The notes under the pieces were generated by a model that made no database searches, had not been told where the DNA came from, and saw nothing but the letters and a program-made list of their open reading frames with translations. 64,000 bases of DNA. Source: Pycnopodia helianthoides (lineage: Eukaryota; Echinodermata; Asteroidea; Forcipulatida; Asteriidae). Made by a program: the position numbers and the translations under genes. The stretch lies in NCBI GenBank assembly GCA_032158295.1, contig JASTWB010000043.1, positions 48,405 to 112,404 of the forward strand. The letters run 5' to 3'. Position 1 is the first letter of the stretch, and every line of letters begins with the position of its first letter. Positions 10,600 through 21,286 of the stretch are shown here, in pieces.

Positions 10600-11225
10600 T
10601 AATCATGACTTAATCAAGAGCAAATGCCCAAGAGCAAATGCCCAAGGGCAACTTGCCCAACCAAATGTACCGGGCCCGGATTCCTTGGCAGCTTGCCATA
10701 GATAAAAAGAGGGGGCAGCTTGCCCAGCCTCTATACCACACTAAAACAGCAGTGTTTTCAAATGCTTACAAGGCTTAAAATGATTGTCGATAAAAAGGGG
10801 GCAGCTTGCCCGCCCCTATAAAACACTAACAGCAGTGTTTCTAAAAAACTGTGATATAATTAAATAATCATACAAGGGTTAAAGTGATTCCACCGCTGGT
10901 ACATGCGGTTGGATTACATGAACTAGCCCCACCAGAACAAGAGGGTGCTAGTGTTACCAAATAAACATTACAACATTAACATTGCAGACTAACCCATTAA
11001 TTTGTTTGACCCAAGGCAGTGGCAGTCCACTTCCTTAGAAAATAATGCCACAGAGGTGTATCAAAAGACAATAAAAAGAAAAGAGTGACCCTTTTGTCCA
11101 ACCCCTATAAATAATGTACCTCAATGGTAAGCCCAGTAACTTAAGGCTTAAAAAGTAATTCCACCGCTGGCACATGCAGTTGGAATACAGTACCTAGCCC
11201 CACCTGAACAAGAGGGGGCTATAGG
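10600..11225. repeat. Interspersed direct repeats (GGGGGCAGCTTGCCC and others)
   Basis: A segment starting GATAAAAAG and containing GGGGGCAGCTTGCCC and ACAGCAGTGTTT occurs at about 10699 and again at about 10789. A second pair, ATTCCACCGCTGG...CTAGCCCCACC, occurs at about 10887 and 11158. These look like a degenerate dispersed repeat. Confidence 0.6.
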
Positions 11226-12359
11226 TATTGCCGAATTGATATTACAACCTTAACTTTAAACTTGAATCCCTGCCTTCCCCAGTAATTACTTGTCCCATCA
11301 GGCAGAGGAAACCACACATTTTTATGAAGGACGAAATGGGGGTGGTGGAGGGTTGCAAAAATTATGTTTACTAAAATGAAAGCTGAGCTGAAGTGATGAG
11401 CTTTCCCACTCCTTTGATGTACCAACGCTTTTGTTGCACCAAATTGCAACCTGATTGGTCAAGTTGCAATTTTCAACTAGGTCAGCCCTGCCCTAGTCAT
11501 TTAACCCTCCTATACTGTCTGACCATTCAATATATGATTTTAAATGATAAATAACATATGCCAGCCTGTAATATGGTATAATGTAGTACACATTTAGTTC
11601 TGTACAGTTCTGTCCAGTTGTGCCACCATACACAACCCAAACAGTTGAATGGTTTCAGATGGTTGGTCAATTCTAGTACAAATGTTCCCAAGAGTAGGAG
11701 GGTTAACTAACGCCATTCCCATTTGCTTTGATTGCTATCAAGGTCAATGCCTAAGTGTTGCAAAAAACATACATTGCTAAAGGTCAGAAATACTGTAAAT
11801 CAAATTCATTGACTGAATAATTAAGCCACAGTTAAGTAAGTACATCATACACCTTGCTGGCAATCTGTCTCTTTAAAGCAATCTCTTTCTGTCCTCAGCA
11901 TTAGTCCAACATATATGATGTCAAAGCCCATTAAAATTTGTCCAGCTGAAAAGATACAAGCCACGTTCCATGTTGCCATCTGTTATAACAAACAGTCTCC
12001 ACATACTATGAGATCAAACTTTTATTTTGCCTTCCACACTTACTTTTACAACTTTAACTAGTAATAATACTAGTGTTAACTTAACAATACAAACTATACA
12101 GGCTGGATGCAGAAGAATGCCTTAAACTGTACTGTGTTTTTCTAAAACCTCTGTTGAAGTACTGCATTATTTGTATCCTGAGTTAAGAGAATGTTTATGT
12201 TGTGGTATAATAATCAGTTGTTGATAGTATTGTTTTCAATGTAATAAGGCTAATTTGGAAGTGGTAAATTTCAGTTAACCTGGGAGGGAGGGGTTGAATT
12301 CATAAATTCGGAACCAAACGGCGACTCAAGAAACCAATGGGAGACGTTTAAATGATAGA
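11226..12359. other. No gene recognised
   Basis: AT-rich non-coding sequence with no repeat or exon that I can support. Confidence 0.4.
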
Positions 12360-12456
12360 TGGCAGCAGACTTACCAGGTAAAATTCAGTTGTTTACGTAG
12401 TTCTAAGCATGCACACATTGCCGAGATCAATGGATTTACCCGGTAAGTGTGCTGCC
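12360..12456. repeat. 23-bp inverted repeat around an ACATTGCCGAGATC core
   Basis: TGGCAGCAGACTTACCAGG at 12360 is matched in inverted orientation by CCCGGTAAGTGTGCTGCCA at 12438-12456. About 50 bp separate the arms, with two or three mismatches. It may be the end structure of a MITE or a foldback repeat; wider boundaries were not found. Confidence 0.6.
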
Positions 12457-13444
12457 ACCAAGTATCCCAAAAGTCCCCCATTCGCTTGAGGTTAACAACA
12501 ATTTTGGACATCTCAGTGCCTCATGATAGTTTACATAATATTTTTTAACAATGACACTTTCTTTATTTTTCTTTGATTGACAAAAATGATCTTGATTTTC
12601 TCATTGTAAGATGCCTCATGAATAGTATATCCAGGCTGAATCTTGATGGACTCGAGGCTGTACCAAGTGACTGCTTATTATGGAGAGTCCTTTATGGATG
12701 CTCTGTCTGTACATTGCTCCTCAGCTTATGTTGTCCTTACTTCTTACTAGTTTCCAACACAAAAATTGAAACTTAACAGCTTGGAAGAGTGTGCTGGTGA
12801 GGTTGGGCTCCTGGATGCTAAAAGTCAAATATAGAGGAGTCCACCAGAGCCAGATTGAGGATCAGGGCCCAATTTCAGACAGCAACTAAACAATAGCCGT
12901 GACCTCAATCATGCTTAGCACAAACTAGTTGGCGGTCCGAATGGTTTGTATTTGTACATTGCATGTGATGGATTGTCTCATTTTTTCCTCCACAGTGTAT
13001 TGAGGGAGATCTCTCATGTAGGTAATCGGGTTGTGCAGAGCCTCAGTTTTCAGTCTCCCTGTGGATTTTCCAAAGTCACTGCAACCAGGAATCACTGCCA
13101 CAAACCAATCTTGGATTCAATCTAGACAAGACATGAAAATTTAAAAAAACATCTGTGACTACCATGAATTAAATGAACCAAATCTGAGAAAAAGAGGCTT
13201 TGAAACGTACACTCATATTCAATTCTAAAAGCAAAGAACTGAATTGGTAATTATTAAGAACATAAAATATTGATTTCTAATTTAACATGAACTTGCAAGG
13301 CTAGAAGTTGTTTTTGCAACTTGTCAGCCTGGGAAATATCTTCAGCTACAATAAGGTCACTTTCGAATGGTTCTTGTTTATTTTTCAATCTGAATATTAT
13401 TATGCCTTTGTGATATGAACATGGCTTACTATTTTTAATAATTA
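12457..13444. other. No gene recognised
   Basis: Non-coding. An AGGGCCCAATTTCAGACAG word near 12866 resembles the start of dispersed repeats seen in marine invertebrate genomes. Confidence 0.35.
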
Positions 13445-13795
13445 GGTGTTGATACTAGGTATAAATTGGGTCTTTTTATACCAAACTGTATCAAAGCACC
13501 TTACACTAGTACTACCCTTGTTCATTCAGCCTTAATCATTACTGAATCTTGAAACAACCTTAACTCCTTTGGAGTATGCAGCATTGGCAGCCAAATGGGC
13601 ACACAGGCTGCTAATCATTCACATCAACAATCTGTAACCTCACAGGTGCAATTTCACTCCTGGGTGATGAGAAACAATTATATTGCTCAAGGACACAAGT
13701 GTCATGACCAGGATTCGAAGCCACTCTCTGATGATTCAGGCATCGGAACTTGATTTTGATGCGCTAGACCACTTCGCCTACACATAGCTTCATAA
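13445..13795 (-). mobile_element. tRNA-derived SINE
   Basis: Read on the minus strand, the element begins with a tRNA-like head. An A-box-like GGCGAAGTGGTCTAGCG is followed by a long variable-arm region and a B-box-like GGCTTCGAATCC, as in class II (Ser/Leu) tRNAs. Next come a body with GTGTCCTTGAGCAA and CCAGGAGTGAAATTGCACC, and a tail with GTGCTTTGATACAG and GGTATAAAAAG. This head-core-tail order is that of V-SINE/Deu-like families. Pol III transcription and LINE-supplied reverse transcription are expected for the family. It is degraded and probably immobile. Confidence 0.65.
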
Positions 13796-13870
13796 TTTTG
13801 AAATAGAAGCTATTTTTAATCTCTGAGCTACTGGTATTGTACCTTATGGTAATTCTGTCTTCAGATCTAG

Positions 13871-14064
13871 GTAGCCTTGTCTTCAAGAGATCTAGATAGC
13901 CTTGTCTTCAAGAGATCACAGTAGCCTTGTCTTCAAGAGATCTAGGTAGCCTTGTCTTCAAGAGATCCCAGTAGCCTTGTCTTCAAGAGATCCAAGTAGC
14001 CTTGTCTTCAAGAGATCCCAGTAGCCTTGTCTTCAAGAGATCCCAGTAGCCTTGTCTTCAAGAT
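13871..14064. repeat. 25-bp minisatellite, eight copies
   Basis: GTAGCCTTGTCTTCAAGAGA plus five variable bases repeats with an exact 25-bp period from 13871 to 14064. Variation is confined to the last bases of the unit. There are no unique spacers. Confidence 0.95.
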
Positions 14065-14284
14065 GTGTTAGGGCATCAGAGTGTCTTGGTCCTCTCAGTG
14101 GAGGTGCTGGTTATCACAGGAATTCTTTCTGCCAAAGAAACTGAGCTTGGATTAATGAAAGAACTGTCAACCTTCATCACAGACATCATTTATCAAATGC
14201 AATTTAGAAATGCAATCAAGCTAGGCTGACATGACCACAAATGCATCCAACCCTGGAGTCTGAGGATCAAGTGGCGTTACACCA

Positions 14285-15040
14285 TGCTATAGCAGTAGTA
14301 GTAGTAGTAGGCATCAGTCGCAATCCTAGTCAATTTCTTCCTTTTGCCCTCGGTTGGAGGGGGGGGGGGGGGAAACTGTCACATTGGTATCAGAACCGGG
14401 ATTGGGATTTAGTATGATTTACAATAGAAATTATAACAAAAACTGAAGGCTTTTCGCAAAAGTTGCAAGACCAGTTAGAACAGAACAGACAAAAAATAAA
14501 ACAGGCTTGGCTAGAAATAGCAAACCTAAGGAAAGACAAAGAAATAAATAAAAACAGAGACCAGCTGAAGCCAAGGACATCTCACCCAAGGGTGATTCCC
14601 CCAGAACAATCTCTATTCACCAACGATGACTGGATGGATGTGGAGGAGCCTGGAGTACATTATCGGTTCTTACCGATAGATGACACTCAGGATAAAACAG
14701 GTAGTGGGACAAAGAATACCCCACTATCACCTGTGCCGGGTTGGATGGACCAACGCCGGACAGAAGAGCAAATGCAGACTACACCAAGTTCCCATTTTGT
14801 TAGCAGAGCATCAAAGGACCTGTCCATTACAGGATGGAGGGGAGGGGCTCACCGCTAAACGAACGAATCCACATACTTTTCTGCCAGCAGCCGTTCACTG
14901 AAAGAGATTTTATATTGGTGTCAGAAGTTGACGAACACATAGTTTAAGTCGTAGTCCTAGTCAATTTCCTCCTTTTGCACTCGGGTGGAGTGGGGAGGGG
15001 GATGGTAAGGAAAAACTGTCACAGAGGTAACAGTTTGATA
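14285..15040 (+). mobile_element. Degenerate LTR retrotransposon start (LTR end, PBS, gag N-terminus)
   Basis: A sequence CCTAGTCAATTTC..CCTTTTGC..CTCGG..GGAG, poly-G, AAACTGTCACA occurs at about 14322-14383 and again, decayed, at about 14961-15022. The first is followed directly by TTGGTATCAGAACCGGGAT, which looks like a tRNA primer-binding site next to an LTR end. An open segment follows, 14463-14858, starting with a coiled-coil-like stretch (QDQLEQNRQKIKQAWLEI) and ending LSITGWRGG, like the leading part of some Gypsy Gag proteins. A second GGTGTCAGAAG word at 14912 precedes the second LTR-like block. The element is reduced to its 5' end. Confidence 0.4.
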
Positions 15041-15959
15041 TGGGAAGGGGGTAAAAAATCACAGTGATACAAGAGAAATTTGGGCACTTACATACCTTTG
15101 TTCCTCCATATTCCAACTATTCCAAGAGGGACAACCTTCCCTCATACAAAGATAAAGGTGAAATGACGTACACTGATGTCCCTGATTTCAAGAAACATCA
15201 GTTAAGATGAAGAAGAAGTGGTCAGCAAGGGTCAAGCCGAAAAGGGACAAAGGGAGAAGCAAAAAAGGAAAACAGCCAAGCAGTAGAGTTGAGTAAGAAG
15301 ATAAAGTTGAATATTAAAGTCAAGAAGAGAAGTATTTCAACCTGCAGCACAGATTTCTTTATCCATGGAGCCTTATGTCATTACTGATATAATAACAACA
15401 GCTGTTGCTCAGAACAAACTTATTTCTTTGCAAATGTAACAGGAAACCAGTCATTTACATCACCGTGCATTAAATCAGTAATCAGTTTCGGAAACACAAA
15501 GTACAATCTCTATATACTTGTAAACACCAAGTATAGGATAGATGATTTTCCTATACAGTCAACACCTGTAAATACTTTTGAGGAATTTATTGTACAAAGA
15601 AGTTTAATAACTGAAGCAATGACTGAAGCTTTTCCTAAATATCTCTGGCCGCAAAAAATCCCAATATTGAGCTATTTCATATTTGACAAGGAAGGACCAC
15701 AGAACCCCTTGCCTCTATGGCTCAGCTCAAGGCCTTGGTTCCTCCTTTTAAACATTCCTGTAGATCTACAGAAAAATATTTTTATAGTAGAAGTGTTTTT
15801 TTTTCTCTGGGAAAGTATCCCTGCCCCTGTATTAGTTTAATTCAAGGCCTGAAAAACAATCCATTATCATAATTATCATGGCTTCCTTATTTCACAGAGA
15901 TAATTAAATTGAGCACCAATTGCAGTTATGTGATTTCACATGACATCCTGACTGGTAAC
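15041..15959. other. No gene recognised; basic low-complexity remnant
   Basis: Positions 15110-15330 read as fragments rich in Lys and Arg, possibly a decayed exon, but frames are broken and no family is suggested. The rest is AT-rich. Confidence 0.3.
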
Positions 15960-16040
15960 CCAATCCTGCTGAGCATCATACTTTTGTGCTAAGCAGAATT
16001 TTGGTGCTAAGCAGAATTCTTGTGCTAAACACTTTAATGA
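15960..16040. repeat. Dispersed repeat with GCTAAGCAGAATT words
   Basis: TTTTGTGCTAAGCAGAATT occurs twice in a row in slightly different forms (about 15980-16020), followed by TTGTGCTAAAC. The style is that of short repeats common in marine invertebrate genomes. Confidence 0.5.
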
Positions 16041-19036
16041 AGTGGCGCCAAGTCTGTTATTCTCTTCATCAAAAAAGTGAGCACACTCATCAATACAGAG
16101 AGTAAGTTATGAGTTGTAAATGTACAAGAAGTGTTCAGCAATTTGCTATGACTACTAAGAAAGTTCTTGACCCAATTTGCATCTAGACCAAAATTAACTC
16201 TTCACGAAACTTCTTGTATTGTTCTATTCATTGCAATGATGATTTGTGTGGGTTGTGTAGCCTTAAATCAAGCTTGGTAATCCATACAGAGTGAACTGAG
16301 TTATCCTTGCTCTATCATCAAACAGGATTCATGTCTATTCTCTGATCATCTGTGATTTAAAAAAGTTAATTTTGCTGCTGGTTTTGCAGCTCACTGCTGG
16401 CATAATTAACAAGAATGTTCATTGTTTGATGTTCAGTGCATTTTGTCAAGTAAAATGCATCAGATTAACTTAGAGCGCCAATCAGGAACTGGGTTATCCT
16501 TGCTGTGTCATTATCCAGGATTCATCTTCAATCTCTTCTCATCTTAAATATCAAGAAGTGTTCTTTTCTGTTGGATTTGCAGCACAATCTTTCCATAATG
16601 CATAGGGAGTCTCTGAGTGTATCTATTTTTTGACAATGAGTGCATTTGGTCAAGTTTACTTGAGGTGTCTGTTGAAGATCCACTTGAAGATGATGTTTCC
16701 ACAAAACTGCATCCCTAACTTTAATGGTGTTGCACTGACATTGTTCTCAGGGTGATACATGCATGTAAACAGCAGTTCATTGTGAATGAAACTTCTTCGG
16801 TATGTACACTTTACTTCTGACTTGGAGTTCATCCTTCAAGTCATTGTAGTTGTGAAAGTTTCAACACTATTCGATGGTTGGGCTGTAACTGTTTGACTGA
16901 TGCTGATGTTCTCATTTGGACTGTGACTGCTTTAACATGAGTTGTGGAGACAGTGCATGGGAAGCTATGTTGGCAACACTGCATGGTGATACTGCAAATC
17001 CATGGATATTAAGCTGTAACACTTTCAAACCTGTGACAACTGGTACGGCTGACTCAGCTATACTGCAACAGGCAGTAGGCATAGACAGCTATACTGCAGC
17101 AGGTATCAAGCAGTTAACTACATTTCACACTCATCAGTAAGATGTGGTCATCAGTAGGATTTGATGTGCAGTGATTTGTGGTGTTCTGGCAGTAGCTGAT
17201 AGATGTAACTGAACATAGTGAGTGTCTCATCATGGAGGACCTTCAAGGACTAACTCTTAGTCTTTCCTACTGCACACTCCAGTAAAGTGTTTTACATAAG
17301 CACAGGACGTATCACCAGCTCATACAATAAAGTTCCTCAGTTCACTGTCACAGTGAGTGATGAGAAGAAAATCCTTCCTGATGCTTCAAAAACTCCTGCA
17401 GTTTATTGACATGATTGAGTTCTCTTGATGCATCAGACGGTTCATCCATGATGAATCCTGGTCAGTATCCTCTTGATTATTAATTCCTTATTGCTCACAG
17501 TAGTCTATACAAGGAGTTCTTGTCTTGACCATAACAGAGAAATGACTCTTCGGATAACTTGAATCTGCAATCTCAGTTGAGAAAGCTGTACTGAGCTTCT
17601 TGAGCAGTTGGTTCAGTCCAGTAAATCACAACCAAATCCATCATATTCACCATTTGATAATTCAGTGGCAGTAACTCACATCACTGCAGGCAGAATTTCG
17701 ATTCAATTTTGCACTTTTCCAATGTTCTCTCAGAGATTTTCGAAAATGTTCTTCCTGGTTTTTAACAGCAAGGATAACCTTTGTTACTTTTACTTGTTCA
17801 TCTTTGACATTTCCATTGTTTACTAAGAGATTTTTTAAAACTTTTCATCCTGGTTCTGATTGCAAGGATAACATTTGTTTCTTTGTCGTAACAGTGTCAC
17901 TTAAATTATAGATATGTCATATTTAAACATACATATTTGTTATATTTACCACTCAACCGAACAAAGTTCCATTTACTCCCCTCTCCTCCCACTTTCTCTG
18001 TGCACTGGTGTATGCACCTCTACCATGACAGACCACATAGCCAAGGCATACACTGTGTGATTTGAATCATGAATAATGGAATGGGATTGCTGTATGAGGC
18101 AAAGGATTGCAGTAGAATTTCTACAGAGGAAATTTTTCAGTGAAAAGTAAAACAGTTTTGAATTAACTTCAGGTTAAAAACTTTCAGTCATTGCTTTACA
18201 ATCAAAGAACCACTCTTGTGCACACAATTCATTCTAGAAGCACCATAGCCATCTGAAATAAGAAAACAAGAAAAAAAGTTTTGGCAAGCAAGATTAAACT
18301 TCTTGATTATTTAAAATATTTGTTTGTACCAATTTCTTCAGAGTTTAAGATACTTTGTTACAAATATTGGGGTGTGTAACTGCACCTGATCATTTGTACA
18401 TTTGCTTGATATTTTCTCAAAGACAAAACCATGGATAAAGGATCATACAAAACAGGTTAACTTAATAGAGTACTTGATTGTTCTCAATCAATATTGATAA
18501 ACACATTGAGTAACCACATCTCCTCCCTCATCCACCAAAGACAGGTCAATGAGTAGATCAGTCAGTCTACCAGGATGAACTTACAATGGTTGATTAGTCA
18601 ACTTCACATCGGAAGGATCCAGAAGATGGGAAAGGTTTGCTGGAATCGCATACAATTTCCCCAAGGACTGGACCATTGCACATAGCACTGAGAGGAAAGG
18701 CTTCATTCAAAACAACATGTCAAAACCATTAGGATGATTTGATGCCACTCTTTCTGAAAGCAAAACGGATGCTTTGATGAAGCAAGAGCAAACAGGAGAA
18801 GAAACCACATAGCTCTGCATCTTTTGACATGGCACATACTGAGATGAAGAAGATGAGAGGCCTTGTGAAGGGTAGATTCACTAGAATATGTCTTTCCATT
18901 GACACCGCAATCACACAGAGACTTATTTCTATTTTTCCTCACGTTTCCGGAGTTCGTTTGCAAAAACATACCGCTTGTGAACTCAACTGACAACAAAGTA
19001 GAACATCAGATTAAAGATCTGTTGTGGTGCCATTCA
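16041..19036. other. About 3 kb without a recognised gene
   Basis: Open frames here are short, lack splice-consistent extension and resemble no family. TTTGTTAC/AAGGATAAC repeats around 17750-17890 look like a decayed duplication. No RNA gene was recognised. Confidence 0.4.
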
Positions 19037-19275
19037 CCTAGAATAAAAGGCGTGCCGGGGAGCAACAAATCAGGGCCATAGACATAAGAGACCAGGCCGA
19101 GATAGAAGCAGTTCATTGTTTGCCACTGTTGATTGGAATAGGCCAGGAGATTATCAACAATAAAAGGAACATCCTTAGTCAGAACCGGAGCAGAGTGATT
19201 GAAGCGATGAATGGCATAGAACTAGAGGACAGGGTTCACCTCAATTACTCAATTCTTCTGTTTATTACGCAACAG
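19037..19275 (+). CDS. Putative exon upstream of the tyrosine recombinase
   Basis: A stretch open from a TAG near 19034 to a donor at AACAG/GTGAGC encodes RAIDIRDQAEIEAVHCLPLL, then a region rich in Glu, Asn and Ile. Codon-like structure and the donor favour an exon. It points toward the recombinase gene 860 bp downstream and could be part of the same transcript, but the linkage is inferred from order and strand only. Confidence 0.35.
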
Positions 19276-19339
19276 GTGAGCTTAATTTTCGGTAATATCA
19301 CTGAGGAACGAAGAATTACGAGGGTGTATAAGGTGTGAA

Positions 19340-19480
19340 GAGACATGATTATGTTATTTATTTGTTGTTTGTTTGTTTGTTTATTTGTTTGTTTATTGGG
19401 GGTGTTTGTTTGTTTTTGCTTGTTTGGGTTGTTGGGTTGTTTGTTTGTTAGTGGTTTTTGGGGAAGAGGGGGGGTATTTT
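19340..19480. repeat. (GTTT)n / G-rich microsatellite
   Basis: TTTGTTTGTTT repeats pass into GGGTTGTTGGG and GGGGAAGAGGGGGGG. A similar GTTT run followed by a G-rich part and GTGCATATTG-like sequence is present at 27034-27135, so this is the end of a dispersed repeat. Confidence 0.7.
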
Positions 19481-19915
19481 TTCGTTTTTTCAAAGTGCAT
19501 ATTGAAATGCAATCCTGGAAAAGCACTGGCAACTTTGAAATTCATTTTGATAAAACAGAAATATTCACTGCCTCTACTCTTCACTAACGTAAAGTAAAAC
19601 ACAAACTATGACACGCTGGTTCTGAGAATGAATAATTACTAAAAAAAATGACAAAACTTACAAGTTAATACATCAAACTTTTCAGGGACTATCTGAAATC
19701 AGTAGATTCTAATATGGAACTAGGAGATGATCAGAGCACACTGATCGAAAAGTCAAGACCACAACCGTACGGCTTTTTCCAGAGCCAATGAAACAAACTT
19801 TAAAATATTTGGTTCCCGCAAGTTTACAATTTCCAACTACTACAGTTACTTCCTATTCACAACAAGATTTAAAAAGCATTACTGTTTATTTATTGTTTCA
19901 ATATCAACTTCTTAC

Positions 19916-20177
19916 AGCCATAAATCCGACTGTCCAGTTAAAGAATGGAGATTCAGGGATTGCCTTCAATCTCAGTAAACTTTCCGACATAATGAGAGAA
20001 AACCGTGTACCAAGTCCCTCAAAGGAAATCTGGCAAAAAAATATCAAAGAACACCTGTTTATTAAGACAGGTACCCAGGTGTTCTTGAACACAAAGAGAG
20101 GAAGAGAGGGCACTAACCCCGTAAATAAAACAGCGGTATGGATGGACAACAAAGTCGTGATAATGTGTCCATGGTAG
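19916..20177 (+). CDS. Upstream exon-like segment of the recombinase element
   Basis: After TTCTTACAG the frame encodes LSDIMRENRVPSPSKEIW and TKRGREGTNPVNKTAVWMD, and overlaps the recombinase start in another frame. Positions 19976-20150 are repeated almost word for word at 53648-53840 next to unrelated sequence, so this part belongs to a multicopy element. In relatives of this family an N-terminal region precedes the integrase domain, so a splice or a frameshift may connect this segment with the next ORF. Confidence 0.4.
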
Positions 20178-21286
20178 ATGACTTTTTGCATCTGTTGAGA
20201 ACAGAGTGGAAAATTCATGTATCTGCAGGGGCTCGCCGTCAACAGCAAGAGAGATCCTGGAAATCTCCCAAGATTCTCCCTCTAACTGAGGACTGCGTTA
20301 AATTCAATGCTTTCTTAAAGCGTAGCGAAGAAAGCTTGAAAGCAGTAGGAATCTCCGATGCTACGTACACAGAACTGGCAAGAGTCACATTAGCTCAGGT
20401 CATTCTGTACAACAGGAGACGTCCAAAGGAAGTTGAACTCCTTACTGTTAAACACTACATGGACAGTATTGCAAACAAAACACCAGTCCATGATGAAGTA
20501 AGAAAGTCCCTCACTGCCCCTGAGAGAATAGCTCTCAAGAGACTTACCCTCATTATGGTAAGGGGCAAAAGAGGAAGAGGAGTTCCAATACTACTCCCTC
20601 CCCACCTAAAGGAGAGTATGGAACTTCTTGCCGAGCACAATGCAGGCAAACTGTATATGTTTTCAAGAGAGAGTGACAGTGCCTCCACTCCCATCAGGGC
20701 ATACAAGGTGATGGTCCAACTTGCATCTGTGGCAACACCTAAACTAAAACATCCAGAAAATGTCAGGTGCACTAAACTACGAAAGCACCTGGCAACACTT
20801 TCCCAACTATTGGACCTGAAAGACAATGAACTTGAGCAACTGGCTAACCACATGGGCCATGATGTGACAGTTCATCGTGAATATTATCAACTTCCGATGG
20901 AAACACTCCTTCTTGCTAAAATGAGCAAGTTGTTGAACCTTGCTCAGGAAGGGAAAACGTCTCAATTTAAGGGTAAGACACTTGAAGAGGTGAGTCTATC
21001 AATGGACGAGTCACTACCTCCTACCTACGAGGAAAGTGACAGTGATGATGACTCGGACCATGAAGACGATGCAATGGAAGGTGAACTGGACTGTATAGAT
21101 CAGGAAATGGAAGATGACAATAGTAGACACTCACGTGGACGTGGACAACCAAAGAAAAAACCCTATCTAAAACCTTGGGCATCGATTTCAAAAAGTGGGA
21201 ACCCCAAAATCTCAGAAAATATTGCAAATGGACAAAAGAACAAGAACAATTTATTCTTGGTCAAAAGGAGGTGCGGACATTGTTAA
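20138..21286 (+). CDS. Tyrosine recombinase-like protein (transposon-derived)
   Basis: This 382-codon ORF is uninterrupted. Residues 15-105 look like a core-binding region ending in the box I arginine (YNRRRPKEVELL, Arg95). A basic beta-hairpin segment RGKRGRGVPILLP follows (Lys144). Then come TKLRKHLAT (Arg215, with Thr212 where classical enzymes have His), ANHMGHDVTVHREYYQLP (His241) and the likely nucleophile Tyr249 or Tyr250. These are the R-K-(H)xxR-H-Y positions of phage-integrase-type recombinases. After residue 290 an acidic run (ESDSDDDSDHEDD) and a basic tail follow. The family is multicopy in fish, corals and echinoderms and is probably derived from Crypton- or DIRS-like elements. 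Expected role: DNA strand exchange in the nucleus, or a domesticated binding role. The first ATG was taken; an upstream exon may extend it. Confidence 0.8.
   Translation: MDGQQSRDNVSMVDDFLHLLRTEWKIHVSAGARRQQQERSWKSPKILPLTEDCVKFNAFLKRSEESLKAVGISDATYTELARVTLAQVILYNRRRPKEVELLTVKHYMDSIANKTPVHDEVRKSLTAPERIALKRLTLIMVRGKRGRGVPILLPPHLKESMELLAEHNAGKLYMFSRESDSASTPIRAYKVMVQLASVATPKLKHPENVRCTKLRKHLATLSQLLDLKDNELEQLANHMGHDVTVHREYYQLPMETLLLAKMSKLLNLAQEGKTSQFKGKTLEEVSLSMDESLPPTYEESDSDDDSDHEDDAMEGELDCIDQEMEDDNSRHSRGRGQPKKKPYLKPWASISKSGNPKISENIANGQKNKNNLFLVKRRCGHC

Noticed and set aside
13700..13795. tRNA gene on the minus strand
   Set aside because: The A- and B-box-like words are there, but the arms do not pair into a cloverleaf and a SINE body follows.
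13871..14064. CRISPR-like array
   Set aside because: The 25-bp units are contiguous without unique spacers and the genome is eukaryotic; it is a minisatellite.
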